64,000 nt of DNA, from assembly GCA_019802505.1 (NCBI GenBank), contig JAFMOC010000003.1, positions 812,501 through 876,500 on the forward strand. The letters are read 5' to 3'. Below are positions 1-42,480 of the stretch, in pieces. The notes below the pieces were generated by a model that was given only the letters and a program-made list of their open reading frames with translations, was not told the origin of the DNA and made no database searches. Every line of letters begins with the position of its first letter. The stretch's first letter is position 1. The DNA is from Corydoras sp. C115 (taxonomy: Eukaryota > Chordata > Actinopteri > Siluriformes > Callichthyidae). The position numbers and the translations under genes are program-made.

Positions 1-2200
1 AACCAAAAAACAAATACACTCAGAGTCCATGATGGATGGTCAGAGCATTAAAGAGTGATAGCCAGTTCCATTGAGGTTTCTAGGGGAAAACAAACTGTCT
101 AGTTTTCTATACTAGGCATAAATATCAGTTGTAAGGAGAGAAAAAATAAGGAAAAGGACCATCACAAAGTGCCAGATTAAAAATGATGAATTACATAAAT
201 GTTACGTTTTGTAAATAATAAAAAAACAAAGATGACATTTTGCTGTAGACCCCTGGTATAATTACTTTTTTGAATGACTGGTGATTCCATCTTTAATTCT
301 CAGCTCTGTTCTTTACTGTAGTTCCTCACATTGCATCATTTCACTTTAGATAAGGGCAACTGCCAAATGTTGCGAATGTAATAAATGTTAAATAACAACA
401 CAATTGACAGGACATTAGTTACTTTATACATGCTGACTTTCTTCTTTCTTTCTTTTTTACTTATTACGTATTTTGTTTTCTTGAAAGCTTTATGTTTTAT
501 GTGTTCATGTTAAATTCGGAGGTCACTGGGGTTGGCATTTATATTTTAGTATGTTGTAGCATTGATATTTTATTTTTTAACTCATTAAGTTTAATAAAAG
601 TTAATTCTACTTCTATTTCTGCACTTAGCAATTTTGCTGATTTTTTTTGTAGTTTTTAATGACACTCATTGCATAATTGTATCTTCTTTTAACACCTTTA
701 TTAACTGATAGTTGTTTTGTTTATTTCTTATGCTCAAGCAATTTCTAGAAACTTGTGTGGATGTTTGGAACTTTGTTGTGATTTGCCACTTTTCCTATAT
801 ACTATTTCATCTCATTAATTTGAATAGGGTTTTTTTGTATAATATAAAAGCTATGAATAGAGACCAGACCACAGTTTTTAATTGTTGGATTATTTTAAAT
901 TATTTTCTATTTTATATAAACCAGTTTAGATTTAGCGTTTGTATGCAGTGGGTGGCAAAGAAGCTACTGGTATTTCCAGAATTAGAGAATCTGGGGTGAT
1001 GCTGTTGTTTATGTGGTATTATTATCTTCACACTCCCACATCTGACCTTAAATTTTGCCCTTGTTGAGGTATTACACATGCTGGATATATTAATCAGCCA
1101 ATAACAAATTTTACAGCACCTACTATTAAAGGCATGTTGGAGCTAATTTAAGGCTAATGGAAAACCTGTCCCTGTAGAAATAATAGAAATGCCATCTGCA
1201 AGTGCTTTGGAATAAAAGCCATTTTACTTAAAAAAAAATAAAATAAAATAAATAAATAAATAAAAAGAACTCCAAAATATTGATGTCTATCTATGTATTT
1301 TTATAGGATAAGTTTTTTCATTCTGTTGAAATATAAGCAAAATTTTACTGATAATTGGTAGGTGCTTGAATACTATTTCATTATATTTATTAGTAAATAA
1401 TATTATAGTTAAAAGGTTTACAACCACATATGTTTCTTTTAATCACATAATGTGTATTTTTTAATACACATTTGAAGCTCCATATAGATATATAGGGACA
1501 CCAATCCTGCCTATTTTGTTGATTAATCTATGCCATTTGGTTCTGGAGAAGGATAAGGTTTATTGTTTTCAGGTCTTTTCCTAAGAAAGCTGACATTCAA
1601 TATGTAATAAAAGCCTACATACATGGTATGATGAGTTTGATGTCTAAGTAATACCATGAAATACCACTAAGATTAGTTGGATTTTTTAGCAGGTTTTGGG
1701 CAAATCCAGGACATGTAATAATTTTTATTGAAAGGCCTGCCAGTTCTTTTTTATTTTTACTCATTACAAATTATAAGAATTATATTTAAAGTATTGTGCA
1801 ATGGAGTTCTGAAAAATATTTTAAACTGAATTAAAGTTAATAAAAGAAATAAAAATGCTATTAATTATAGAATATTATTATTGGTATTAGTGGAATGTGT
1901 AGGTCAAGTTCCATTTTTAGTCTTAGTCAACCATTAAAAAAAGTTTTTAAAAAATTAGAACATATAAACATTATTTTCTGTATGATTACACAGCACTAAG
2001 GCTTTTATCACAAGTGAGCTTTAAAGAATATGTTACCACTGGCCTCTGTGTTCCACATTTTTTTTGTGTATTGTATAGCCTTGTTTTATTTATATTAATT
2101 TCAACTATATTTACTTTATCATTTTCTCCCCTCTCTCTCTCTCTTCTTCTTTTTTCCTGTCTCACTTTCACTCATTTGTATTTTCTCCTTCCTCTTTCAG
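1..2200 (+). other. doc2b intron (upstream part)
   Basis: This AT-rich intron sequence holds no exon that I recognise. A polyadenylation-like AATAAA near 1211 is followed by an A-rich run at 1228-1265 (A9, then AAAT units), which looks like the 3' end of a retroposed sequence. The run of T and CT bases before 2200 is the polypyrimidine tract of the first visible exon. Confidence 0.5.
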
Positions 2201-32966
<30,766 letters not shown>

Positions 32967-35680
32967 ACACTGCCACCCCTGCACATCCAACTCTACCTGT
33001 GTGATGTCAGCTTAATGCTCACCCTTTGACTGGCACCTCCAACACTGCAGCGGCTCCTCATTTTGGAGATGGGTACCAAAGCGACCTCCTTTCCCAATAT
33101 CTCCAATTCTATCTCTGTATGTCCTTAGCCTGGTGTTTGAGCTCGCTCTTTGATCCTGTAATGTGGCTTTTGAGCTTTATAGGGTCTTTGCTCAGCATGT
33201 CTTGATTAAGACCTGTTACAAATGGCAGGGGTGTTTTAATTCTTTCACTTAATGCCTGTTGTTTATATCCAATTCAATTCTTATGTTCGTTTTCTCTGCT
33301 CGTTCAGTTTATTGGCATTTAGTATGTATACATGGATGCTGTTTACACAAAGCCATCGATGGACTTTGATATCACAAACATAAGGCTTCAGAGGGCTTGA
33401 AATATTTTAGTTATTGAAGAATTAGTAATTCATTGTTTACAGTGTGCAACTTATGCCTACCTAAAAAGAGAAAACAAGCAGGTCCTTATTGCAAACTAAA
33501 ATCAGACAGAGAAATGCAAATCGTGACACATCTCAAGTTTATTTAGCAGTAATGTCCGGTTCATTGTATATTATCCCATTTTTTATATGGTTATTTAGAA
33601 AATAACCATTTAAAAACAGTATCAGTAATTTAAAATACATCAGTAATTTGACTCAAAATAATAAAAAAAAACTTTTTTTTTAAAGAATGTAGCAGAAGCA
33701 TAGTGCAAATAGCAACAGTCTTTTATGCATAGCAGGGGTCTGTTATACAGAAATAACAAACAACAGAATGCCATAACTGACCAATCAAAGGCAAGTATTT
33801 AACAAAAGTGCATAATAAATATAGTATAAAATATGATAGTGCTACAGCTGGAAATAATATTTTTTATGTCGTGTCGTAATGTTTTGTTCTGCTTTTAAAC
33901 TCATGTAAGAACCCAGTGCCAGTGTCTGATGAATGTGTTTGTTTAGCCACAAGTTTCTACACAATCCTAGTGAATGTCGACAAAAATGTAATGCTACAAA
34001 TGTAATGGATTTTCTGCAATGCTGTTTACATACACACCACGTGAACTGCCTCTAACAATAGAGGAGATATGATATAGTAAGGGTTGTACTTTTACTGTTT
34101 TCTTATCCATATGGAAAATGCAGAGTCAGTGTGAATGTCATTAAAATCAGAGGGATTAAGGCAAAACAAACACACGCACACTAAAAATTGTGTTATCTAT
34201 TAGTTCTAGACCAATGTTTTTTTTTTCTGGGCCTATAGTAATGTGTGTTCCCATCGAACCAGACTCAACGATTCAACAAGCCTGAATTAATTATTACGTT
34301 GATCTGGTTGGGGTGGTGCAGATCAAGCATTATGAGGATACCATTATGAGGATACCAGAGGACCATAACAAAAAATATAATGGCCTTAATGCCATAATTT
34401 ACTTGATATGTTTTTTATAAGATTAAGAATCAGTTAATGGATCATTTTATTTAAATGTATTTTCTTTCTAAACATTCTGATTCTAATCCAATAATCTGTT
34501 ATTTTTAAAAAGTCACACAGTATTTAGCATGCGGTCAGTGATTTTATTCGTTGTTTAAACATTCTATTTATTTCATGCTTCTTTTTCATTCTAGTGTTTT
34601 TATTTTTGTGTAATACTTTTTTTTGTGGTTACCCACTTTTAAATAGTTTTTAGATATCTCCACGTGGCACAGGCATGTGTACCTGAGGTTTATCCAACAG
34701 CAACGTGTGAAATCTTTTGTAAACTGTTGCCTTTGTACTCGAATCCTCTATGGCATTTTGCATGTATGTTCCTTGATTGTTCCTAAAGCGACTTTGCTCA
34801 ATGTTTGATACTGCTGTTCCCTTCTGCATACAAGATAACATTACGCTAACAGAATGTCAGTCTTTTCCATGGACAATTTTGTACCTCTAAAAACTGTCGC
34901 GATGCCCGTCTGGCTGCTTTATCGACTGGAGATATGATTGCATGCAAAAGAAATATCCTCGTCTTGTTTTGTTCCTTTTTTTTAAACTCAGGTGATTGTT
35001 TGCATACTAGTGGTTCTCTGATGAAAAATCTGTGTTCACCATAAACTCTTGCACCGAATGGCAGAATTATTGTGCCTTTTCTTTTGTAACAGTGTGTTTT
35101 TTGCACCGCTCACTTTACAAAGATTCCTAGATTGATATTAGCTTTTAATATAGACACTGTATGATCACACTGGGCACATTTCTATTCCTGTTGACGTTCT
35201 CCTGTCAGAATCTAGTACCCCTGAATTTTACCGCTTAATGGCACGTTGGTATATGATGTGTGGGTGTAGGGTAGAGGTGAAAGACACAGACAGAACTACA
35301 GATTCTGGTTTCTTTTCAGAACATTAAAAGGCTCAGTGAGTTTCACACAGGGGTTGGAGTTTACCGGAAAACAGAATCCAGTTTCACAACTTTGGTTTGT
35401 TAGTGAGTCATAAAATGTGATTTTGTAGCATTTGGATTTAAACATTCCGAATCATTCTGTTTCCTTAATGTCATTATCCTCCATTATTTCTTATTTAATC
35501 GACATCAACCTGATAACACGTACAAGTTTAAACCAGAATCTGTATTTTTACTTGTTGTCTGTTTTAAAAATGTTAAAGTATTATATCACAAGTGTGTTTT
35601 TTACTCTGGCCAATGATGTACTGTTTATACATGTCCTAATTTGGAAATGTCCAATAAAGTAGAGAACCGAGCTAAAATGT
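32967..35680 (+). other. doc2b: doc2b 3' untranslated region
   Basis: About 2.7 kb separates the stop codon from the first good polyadenylation signal (AATAAA at 35653-35658). The stretch is free of the SINEs that crowd both sides. It is AT-rich, with several T runs and TATTTA-type elements that could be AU-rich instability sites. Its extent is inferred; shorter transcripts ending at weaker signals are possible. Confidence 0.65.
35653..35658 (+). promoter_or_regulatory. doc2b: polyadenylation signal of doc2b
   Basis: AATAAA in the context CCAATAAAGTAG is followed about 25 bases later by a GT-rich stretch (TGTGGTTTTC). SINE-rich DNA begins soon after, consistent with the gene end. Confidence 0.6.
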
Positions 35681-35739
35681 GGTTTTCTTATTTTTGGGGG
35701 AAAACATAGAGAAACAAAGTTTATTTGTTTTGGTTGTTT

Positions 35740-36400
35740 TTCTGTGGGAGTGTGTTCAAACAAAATGTCCATGGAGTCTCAAAAACTTTTTTTTTGACTT
35801 TGTAACTGGTTCTACTGTTAATCAGAAGATAATGAGTTGAGACATGTCCATTTAGAATTATTAAAAAATATTAGTATTCCAAGGGCATTGTAGCTCAGTG
35901 GTTAGTGTGTTGAGCAATCAATCTGACGGTTGTGGGTTTAAGTCCCAGCGCCACTGAAGTTACCAATGTAGGTCCTTGAGCAAGGCCCTTAACCTTCATT
36001 GTTCCAGGGTGCTGTAATCAATGCTGCATTCTGACCCCAATCAAGATGGGATACTATACGTTGCTTTAGATAAAAGCATCTTCCAAATATACAATGTGGA
36101 ACAAAAACCTCAGTTTACAGTCTGTACACAGAAGGAAACATATCCTGTTTTCAACATGTTTATTTACAACCTGACAGAGTCATGATTTTCTGAAAACACT
36201 GTATTTTTTGGCATTGAAAATCCACAGAGAAACATTTGTTTAGCTTGTTTTTCTGAGGTATCTGCAGTATTCAAACTGAAGTGGGAGTGCGTTCAAACGA
36301 AATGTCCATAAAGTCTCTAAACCTTTTTTTAAAAAAGTGAAGGACTTTGAAACTGCTTCCACTGTTAAGCAGAAGATAATGAGATGAGACATGTCCATGT
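35740..36400. repeat. local duplication, copy 1
   Basis: The stretch holding SINE family B and its right flank (AGGAAACATATCCTGTTTTC, CTGACAGAGTCATGATTTTC, TTTTTTGGCATTGAAAATCC) recurs, more broken, at 37590-40080. Within copy 1 a segment of about 110 bases (GGGAGTGTGTTCAAACAAAA ... AAGATAATGAGTTGAGACAT) at 35745-35850 is repeated at 36282-36395. Confidence 0.7.
35884..36095 (+). mobile_element. second tRNA-derived SINE (family B)
   Basis: The box A-like TAGCTCAGTGGTTAGTGTG and a diverged box B (GGGTTTAAGTCCC) are followed by a body with TCCTTGAGCAAGGCCCTTAAC and a 3' end like GCTTTAGATAAAAGCATCT. This is a different SINE family from family A, with another body and tail, and it is old. Confidence 0.75.
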
Positions 36401-36952
36401 TGCATCGCTGCCACCTTCTGGATAAGTCTGCTAGCGAATTCTAGTTGTTTACCACTTGATGTTAGAATAAATGAAGAGGTTAACAACTAGCAATACTAGT
36501 TAGATAATTAGTAATCATTTAATTTAGGTTTTTTTATATAATACTTTTAATACTTTCTTAATATTATTATTTATACTACTAGTTTTATGTTAGGATGCTG
36601 ATAGGATGTTGAATAGAAAGGTTATCAATTATAATTTATTAATGAAGAGAAACCTGTTCACAAACTCCAAAAATTATTTTTTAATTTAACAGACAGTAGA
36701 ATGCTAGAAAAACCTAAAAAAGTTTTCTTAATCTGGAGAAAATCACAGAGAGACCCTCACTATAGAGCCCCAAGAGAAGAGCTTTACAGTAGTCCTTCCT
36801 TGAGGAAGGAAGAAATCTGCCACATTACACACATATAGAAACAAAAAACAAGTCATATGCATCAAACAAGAATGAGCAAAGTTCCAAAATGCTTGAAATG
36901 TGTAAATAAAAGAATAGTTATATACCACAGTGGTAAACATGCCTTTATCAGA

Positions 36953-37505
36953 ATCAGAATCATGTTTATTGGTCACATACGTAGTTATACATGGTACAGC
37001 CAGCAGTGAAATTTTTTTTTTGACCTCTCCACAGAAAAATAAAATTTGTTTAAAAAGTCTAAGCGTAAGAAAAATAAGGTAGAGTAAGATAAAAATAAAA
37101 TAAAGATAAAATTTAACTATGTATTTACAATGTGCAATGGAATTATAAAGTGTGTTAAAGTTAAAGTGTGTTGTGCTTTTCGTGCAAATATTGCAGTGCA
37201 GTGTTACAGGTTCAAGTTAATGTCCTTTTAGTCCTGGTTCAGGGTCCGAATCGCCGTTGGGAAGAAGCTCCTCCTCATCCTCTCTGTGTTTGCCTTCAGG
37301 ACACGAAAACGCCGTCCTGATGGCAACAGAGTGAAGAGCTTGTTGTCAGGATGACTGAGGTCTTCCACAATCTTTTTGGCTTTGGACCAGCACCGCTTCC
37401 TGTAGATGGTCTGGAGGTCTGGAAGTGCTACTCGGACGGTGCGTTCGGCCGAACGTACCACCCTTTGTAGTGACCTTCTGTCCAGATGGGTGCTGTTCCT
37501 GAACC
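36953..37505 (-). mobile_element. LINE 3' fragment, minus strand
   Basis: On the minus strand 37461 to 37228 reads TIYRKRCWSKAKKIVEDLSH, then KLFTLLPSGRRFRVLKAN and MRRSFFPTAIRTLNQD. The LLPSGRRFR...SFFPTAIR pattern is the known C-terminus of reverse-transcriptase proteins in many fish non-LTR elements. The 3' flank begins ATCAGAATCATGTTTATTGG on the plus strand. It is a fragment only. Confidence 0.65.
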
Positions 37506-37636
37506 AGGTTCTTATTTCTACAAATCTGTTAGAAACCAGTCAACAACACCAAGGTGGGCCGTGTTCGAATTGTCTTCCCTCTTTAAAATATTGGTTATGC
37601 AGAAACTCTAAGCTTTCATTTAGAAATACTAGGATT

Positions 37637-37835
37637 CCAAGGGTGTGGTAACTCAGTGTGGTGTTGAGCTATCAGTCTGAAGGTTGTGGGTTCAAATCCT
37701 GGCGCAACTGAAATTACCCATGTGGGTCCTTGAGCAAGGCCCTTAACTCTCATTGTTCCAGGGTGCTGTATCAACAATGTGTTCTGACCCCAACCAAGAT
37801 ACTGGTAATGTAAAGAGGTGGAATTTTAATTTTTA
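37637..37835 (+). mobile_element. SINE family B, second copy
   Basis: It begins GGGTGTGGTAACTCAGTG, has a box B-like GGTTCAAATCC, and contains TCCTTGAGCAAGGCCCTTAA. It is similar in both sequence and flanks to the copy at 35884, as part of the local duplication. Confidence 0.75.
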
Positions 37836-37897
37836 AAAATATTACAAATACAATAATTGTGGAAGTAATTGCCTTATGAAAAGATGATCTGATCAAC

Positions 37898-38264
37898 TGG
37901 ATGGCATGGTGGCTTAGTGGTTAGCACGTTTGCCTCTCAGCACTAGGGATTCCCAGTTTGAATCCCAATCTGGGTGGAGTTTCCATGTTCTCCCTGTGTC
38001 CGCGTAGGTTTCCTCCGGGTTCTCAGGTTTCCTTCCACAGTCCAAAAACATGGATCAAGGCCAATTGAGTTCTACAAAATTACCCCAAATAGAGTGTGTG
38101 AGTGAGTGTGTGCCCAGCGAAAGATTGGCGCCCTGTCTATGGTGTATCTGCCCAACGCCCGAAACGTTCTCCCCTGGATGGGCATGGGGAACCCCCGGTG
38201 ACCCTAGTAGAGGATAAAGCGGAAGATAATGGATGGATGGATGGATGGATGGATGGATGGATGT
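37898..38264 (+). mobile_element. SINE family A, full length
   Basis: Slightly diverged, with a tail of seven GGAT units. The target-site duplication ATCTGATCAAC (37887-37897 and 38265-38275) is perfect. Confidence 0.93.
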
Positions 38265-38320
38265 ATCTGATCAACATCTCTTCATGGCGGCTAGTCACTA
38301 TTGGTTGGTTGGTTTCTTTT

Positions 38321-38567
38321 CATTCATTCATTCATTATCTCCCGCTTTATCCTCTATTAGGGTCGCGGTGGGGTTCCCCATGCCCATCCAGGGGTGAACG
38401 TCTCGGGCGCTGGGCAGATAGACCCAGGACAGGGCGCCAATCCATCGCTGGGCACACACTCACTCACACAGACACACTCTATATGGGGCAATTTTTGAGA
38501 ATTCAATTGACTTGATCCATGTTATTGGACTGTGGGAGGAAACCGGAGAACCCGGAGGAAACTCACG
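38321..38567 (-). mobile_element. SINE family A, 5'-truncated, minus
   Basis: It is near-consensus from the tail to GGAGGAAACTCACG, then stops. A T run of about 26 bases (38571-38596) follows. Confidence 0.88.
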
Positions 38568-38976
38568 ACACTTTTTTTTTTTTTTTTTTTTTTTTTTGTA
38601 TATTGTACCTATTGTGATAAAGATTTGTTAAAAAACGAACATTGTGTACCTGTAAAAAGAAAAAAAGAAGAGTATTTGTTTTCTGTGAGCGATGACTGAA
38701 TGCTGAACGTGAGATGTTTGATAGCTTATACCTGTTTCAGTCTAGGGGTGGCGCTCTCGCGGTGTCCCTCCTCGTTCTCAAATAAAGACACGGAGGAGAC
38801 GACACATTGAGTTGGTCAATCATTATTAACCTTTTATAACATGGCTACTACAATAACCAAGACACTGTAAGTCGCCTTAAACAAAAGTGTCTACGAAATG
38901 TAATATACAATGTAATTAAAACCTCGATTTAAATTACAGCGTGTAGACACAAGGAAACGTATCCTGTTCTCAACAT

Positions 38977-39303
38977 TCATTCATTCATTATCTCCCGCTT
39001 TATCCTCTATTAGGGTCGCGGTGGGGTTCCCCATGCCCATCCAGGGGAGAACGTCTCGGGCGCTGGGCAGATAGATCCAGGACAGGGCGCCAATCCATCG
39101 CTGGGCACACACTCTGTATGGGGCAATTTTGAGAATTCAATTGACTTGATCCATGTTTTTGGACTGTGGGAGGAAACCGGAGAACCCGGAGGAAACCCAC
39201 GCGGACACGGGGAGAACATGGAAACTCCACCCAGATGGGGATTCGAACCAGGAATCCCTAGCGCTGAGAGGCAAACGTGCTAACCACTAAGCCACCGTGC
39301 CGC
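38977..39303 (-). mobile_element. SINE family A, minus
   Basis: This near-consensus copy has a short internal deletion around CACACACTCTGTATGG. The 14-base target-site duplication is CCTGTTCTCAACAT (38963-38976 and 39304-39317). It splits copy 2 of the local duplication. Confidence 0.95.
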
Positions 39304-39365
39304 CCTGTTCTCAACATATTTATTTAAAACGTGACATAGTCATAATTTTCAGACAAAACTATTTA

Positions 39366-39862
39366 TTCATTCATTCATTATCTCCCGCTTTATCCTCTAT
39401 TAGGGTCGTGGTGGGGTTCCCCATGCCCATCCAGGGGAGAACGTTTCGGGCGCTGGGCAGATAGACCCAGGACAGGGCGCCAATCCATCGCTGGGCACAC
39501 ACTCACTCACACAAACACTCTATATGGGGCAATTTGGAGAATTCAATTGACTTGATCCATGTTTTTGGACCAGCGATGGATTGGCACCCTGTCCTGGGTC
39601 TATCTGCCCAGCGCCCGAAACGTTCTCCCCTGGATGGGCATGGGGAACCCCACCGCGACCCTTATAGAGGATAAAGCGGGAGATAATGAATGAATGAATG
39701 AATGAATGAATGTTTTTGGACTGTGGGAGGAAACCGGAGAACCCGGAGGAAACCCACGCAGACACGGGGAGAACATGGAAACTCCACCCAGATGGGGATT
39801 CGAACCGGGAATCCCTAGTGCTGAGAGGCGAACGTGCTAACCACTAAGCCACCGTGCCACCC
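39366..39862 (-). mobile_element. chimeric SINE: minus copy with inverted partial SINE inside
   Basis: The outer minus copy has its own 11-base duplication AAAACTATTTA (39355-39365 and 39863-39873). An inner plus-oriented, 5'-truncated copy (39571-39709) starts CAGCGATGGATTGG and ends in GAATGAATGAA. It is flanked by ATGTTTTTGGAC (39559-39570 and 39710-39721). The same arrangement with the same junctions occurs at 52249-52674. Confidence 0.92.
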
Positions 39863-39883
39863 AAAACTATTTAATTTTAAATA

Positions 39884-39891
<8 letters not shown>

Positions 39892-39961
<70 letters not shown>

Positions 39962-39972
39962 ACACATATACA

Positions 39973-40047
<75 letters not shown>
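39892..40047. repeat. (TA)n microsatellite
   Basis: Two TA blocks are separated by AAACACACATATACAGTGTG. They lie about 180 bases upstream of the snoRNA host gene start. Confidence 0.95.
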
Positions 40048-40050
<3 letters not shown>

Positions 40051-40124
40051 CGTTATTTTTGGCATTAAAAATCCTTTAAAGACCCAAACTATTAAATATG
40101 GACATCAACACGCCGCCGACAACA

Positions 40125-40226
40125 TGACGTCAGTGATCTATGACGCTGTTAAATGGGAGGAGCTTGTCTCAATATAGGTGGGGAAAAAACCGCGCATTGA
40201 ATAAAATGTTGGGAGAAGTCGTTCCG
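40125..40226 (+). promoter_or_regulatory. promoter of the snoRNA host gene (CRE, TOP-like start)
   Basis: A perfect CRE TGACGTCA lies at 40125-40132, about 100 bases before a pyrimidine-rich start CTCTCTTTTC at 40227. This resembles the 5'-TOP starts of ribosomal-protein and snoRNA host genes. The region is CpG-richer than its flanks and an AATAAAATG stretch lies near -25. The transcription start is inferred, not observed. Confidence 0.55.
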
Positions 40227-40781
40227 CTCTCTTTTCGTTGTTACCGCTGATCGGTGCGAGGTGAGTAACCGAGGAGTTTTCTTTATCTGTCGTTAATACT
40301 AAATAAATTGTGACTGATTTTATAAAACGTGGGAAAAATTTGTTTTTGTGATTACTGATGGTAAAACTGTGAGTGGGACAGTTAGGCCTCACTGAGTTGG
40401 CGCCACGTGTTAATCCTGCGGGTTATCGTAAGTTAAAAGGTGTAAGTGATTTAGGATTATTTATAAAGAAGTTATTGCTGTTAATTCCTCATGATGTGTG
40501 AGGTTTTAATTCTGGCTGGTATAGCGCTCGCGCGCGAAAGATCGTACACGGAGCACGTGCGCGCCAACGTTAGAACTTTAAAATGTTTAAATTTGTTATT
40601 AAACTGGATCCGTTTACGATTTTAAACTGCGCAGGGCTGGTTGAAGGCCGTGTGTCTTAGTACATGGAATTTCTCCTCACTCGTGGGTCTGTTCCTCGTG
40701 TTGCATGGCCAGATTATGTTCAGGTTTGCTTTCACGTCTGTGTTTCTTATTGCAGAAGTGACAATGAGCCCTGGAACACTA

Positions 40782-41215
40782 TCTCTCTCTCTTTCTCCCT
40801 CTCTCTCGCCCCATTTTCTCTCTCTCTCTTTCTCCCTCTCTCTCTCGCCCCATTTTCTCTCTCTCTCTTTCTCCCTCTCTCTCTCGCCCCATTTTCTCTC
40901 TCTCTCTTTCTCTCTCTTTCTCCCTCTCTCTCTCGCCCCATTTTCTCTCTCTCTCTTTCTCCCTCTCTCTCTCCCCATTTTTCTCTCTCTCTTTCTCCCT
41001 CTCTCTCTCGCCCCATTTTCTCTCTCTCTCTTTCTCCCTCTCTCTCTCGCCCCATTTTTTCTCTCTCTCTCTTTTTCTCTCTCTCGCCCCATTTTTCTCT
41101 CTCCCTCTCTCTCGCCCCATTTTCTCTCTCTTTCTCTCCCTCTCTCGCCCCATTTTCTCTCTCTCTCTTTCTCCCCCTCTCTCGCCCCATTTTCTCTCTC
41201 TCTCTTTCTCCCTCT
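40782..41215. repeat. pyrimidine-rich minisatellite, left block
   Basis: About 11 copies of a unit of roughly 35-40 bases contain CGCCCCATTTTCTCTCTCTC and a CT-rich remainder. The strand bias (nearly all pyrimidine on plus) makes triplex formation possible. The long open frames on both strands here are artefacts of the repeat. Confidence 0.95.
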
Positions 41216-41434
41216 CAATTTCAATTTCAATTTAAAAGCTTTATTTGCATGACAAATTATCCATTCGTATTGCACAAAGCTGGTTTACAAAAATAAAAAT
41301 AAAATAAAAATAAAATAGAAAACAATTACAAATTTACAAAATTACAAAAATGTACATAGTATACAGTGAAATAGTGTGTATATATATACATATATATAAA
41401 TATTTAAATAAAAGTAGAGGTGTGTGTGCGTGTG

Positions 41435-41494
<60 letters not shown>

Positions 41495-42118
41495 GTCACT
41501 CTCTGTCCCTCTCCTGGTGGCAGGTGTATGTGTACAGTGCTGCCAGTACACAGCTCTCCCTGTGTTCCCCCAGCAGGTGGGGCAGTTTTTGGGTGGGGGT
41601 GAGGGAGGTGAAGTTGGGGATGATGTGTGTGAGTTTGTTGTAGTATTTTTCTCTGATGTCGGTGTATTTGGTGCATTCTGTGAGGAAGTGCAGCTCTGTC
41701 TCGGTTCTGTTCAGGGGACATCGCTGACACACCCTCTTCTCTCGGGGCAGCCAGGTCTGCCGGTGTCGCCCCGTCTCGATGGCCAGCTGATGGGCGCTGA
41801 GTCTGTACCTGGTCAGGGCGTGTCTCGGTCCGGGGTCCGTCACACGGCTCAGATAGGCTGCCGGTGTGTACGGCCGCTTTAGGGTCAGATAACACTCCAT
41901 TTTACTCTGGGACTGACTTTCAGTTTCCCACTGCTTTAAATAATTATCTTTGAGTGTTTGGGTGATTTGGTTGGTCCGAATCGGGACTGAGACTTGATCC
42001 TGACCCTGAGTCTGTGGTGTGTGAGTGTGTGTGAGTGTGTGTGTGGTGCTGCAGTGACTCAGGATCAGTTGGATGAGGGGACTGGTGTGTGTGCTCATCT
42101 CTTGGGATTGCAGAGCTT
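41216..42118 (-). mobile_element. 5'-truncated LINE inserted in the minisatellite
   Basis: Read on the minus strand, an open frame down to 41496 encodes the end of a reverse-transcriptase protein: PYTPAAYLSRVTDPGPRHAL, RYRLSAHQLAIETGRHRQTW, then CQRCPLNRTETELHFLTEC. The last is a CCHC-type zinc knuckle common after the RT domain. A 3' UTR follows, then AATAAAGC and a tail of AATTG/TTGAA-type repeats at 41216-41235. A (TG)n tract (41420-41491) has grown in the 3' UTR. The element lies between two blocks of the same minisatellite. Confidence 0.8.
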
Positions 42119-42480
42119 TGCATCTCTCTCTCGCCCCATTTTCTCTCTCTCTCCCTCTCTCTCTCGCCCCATTTTCTCTCTCTCTCCCTCTCTCTCTCGC
42201 CCCATTTTCTCTCTCTCTCCCTCTCTCTCTCGCCCCATTTTCTCTCTCTCTCCCTCTCTCTCTCGCCCCATTTTCTCTCTCTCTCCCTCTCTCTCTCGCC
42301 CCATTTTCTCTCTCTCTCTCCCTCTCTCTCTCGCCCCATTTTCTCTCTCTCTTTCTCCCTCTCTCTCTCGCCCCATTTTCTCTCTCTCTCCCTCTCTCTC
42401 TCGCCCCATTTTTCTCTCTCTCTCGCCCCATTTTCTCTCTTTCTCTCTCTCTCTCGCCCCATTTTCTCTCTCTCTCTCTG
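42119..42480. repeat. pyrimidine-rich minisatellite, right block
   Basis: About nine or ten copies of the same unit as at 40782-41215 lie here, more regular than in the left block (CCCTCTCTCTCTCGCCCC plus ATTTTCTCTCTCT). Confidence 0.95.
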
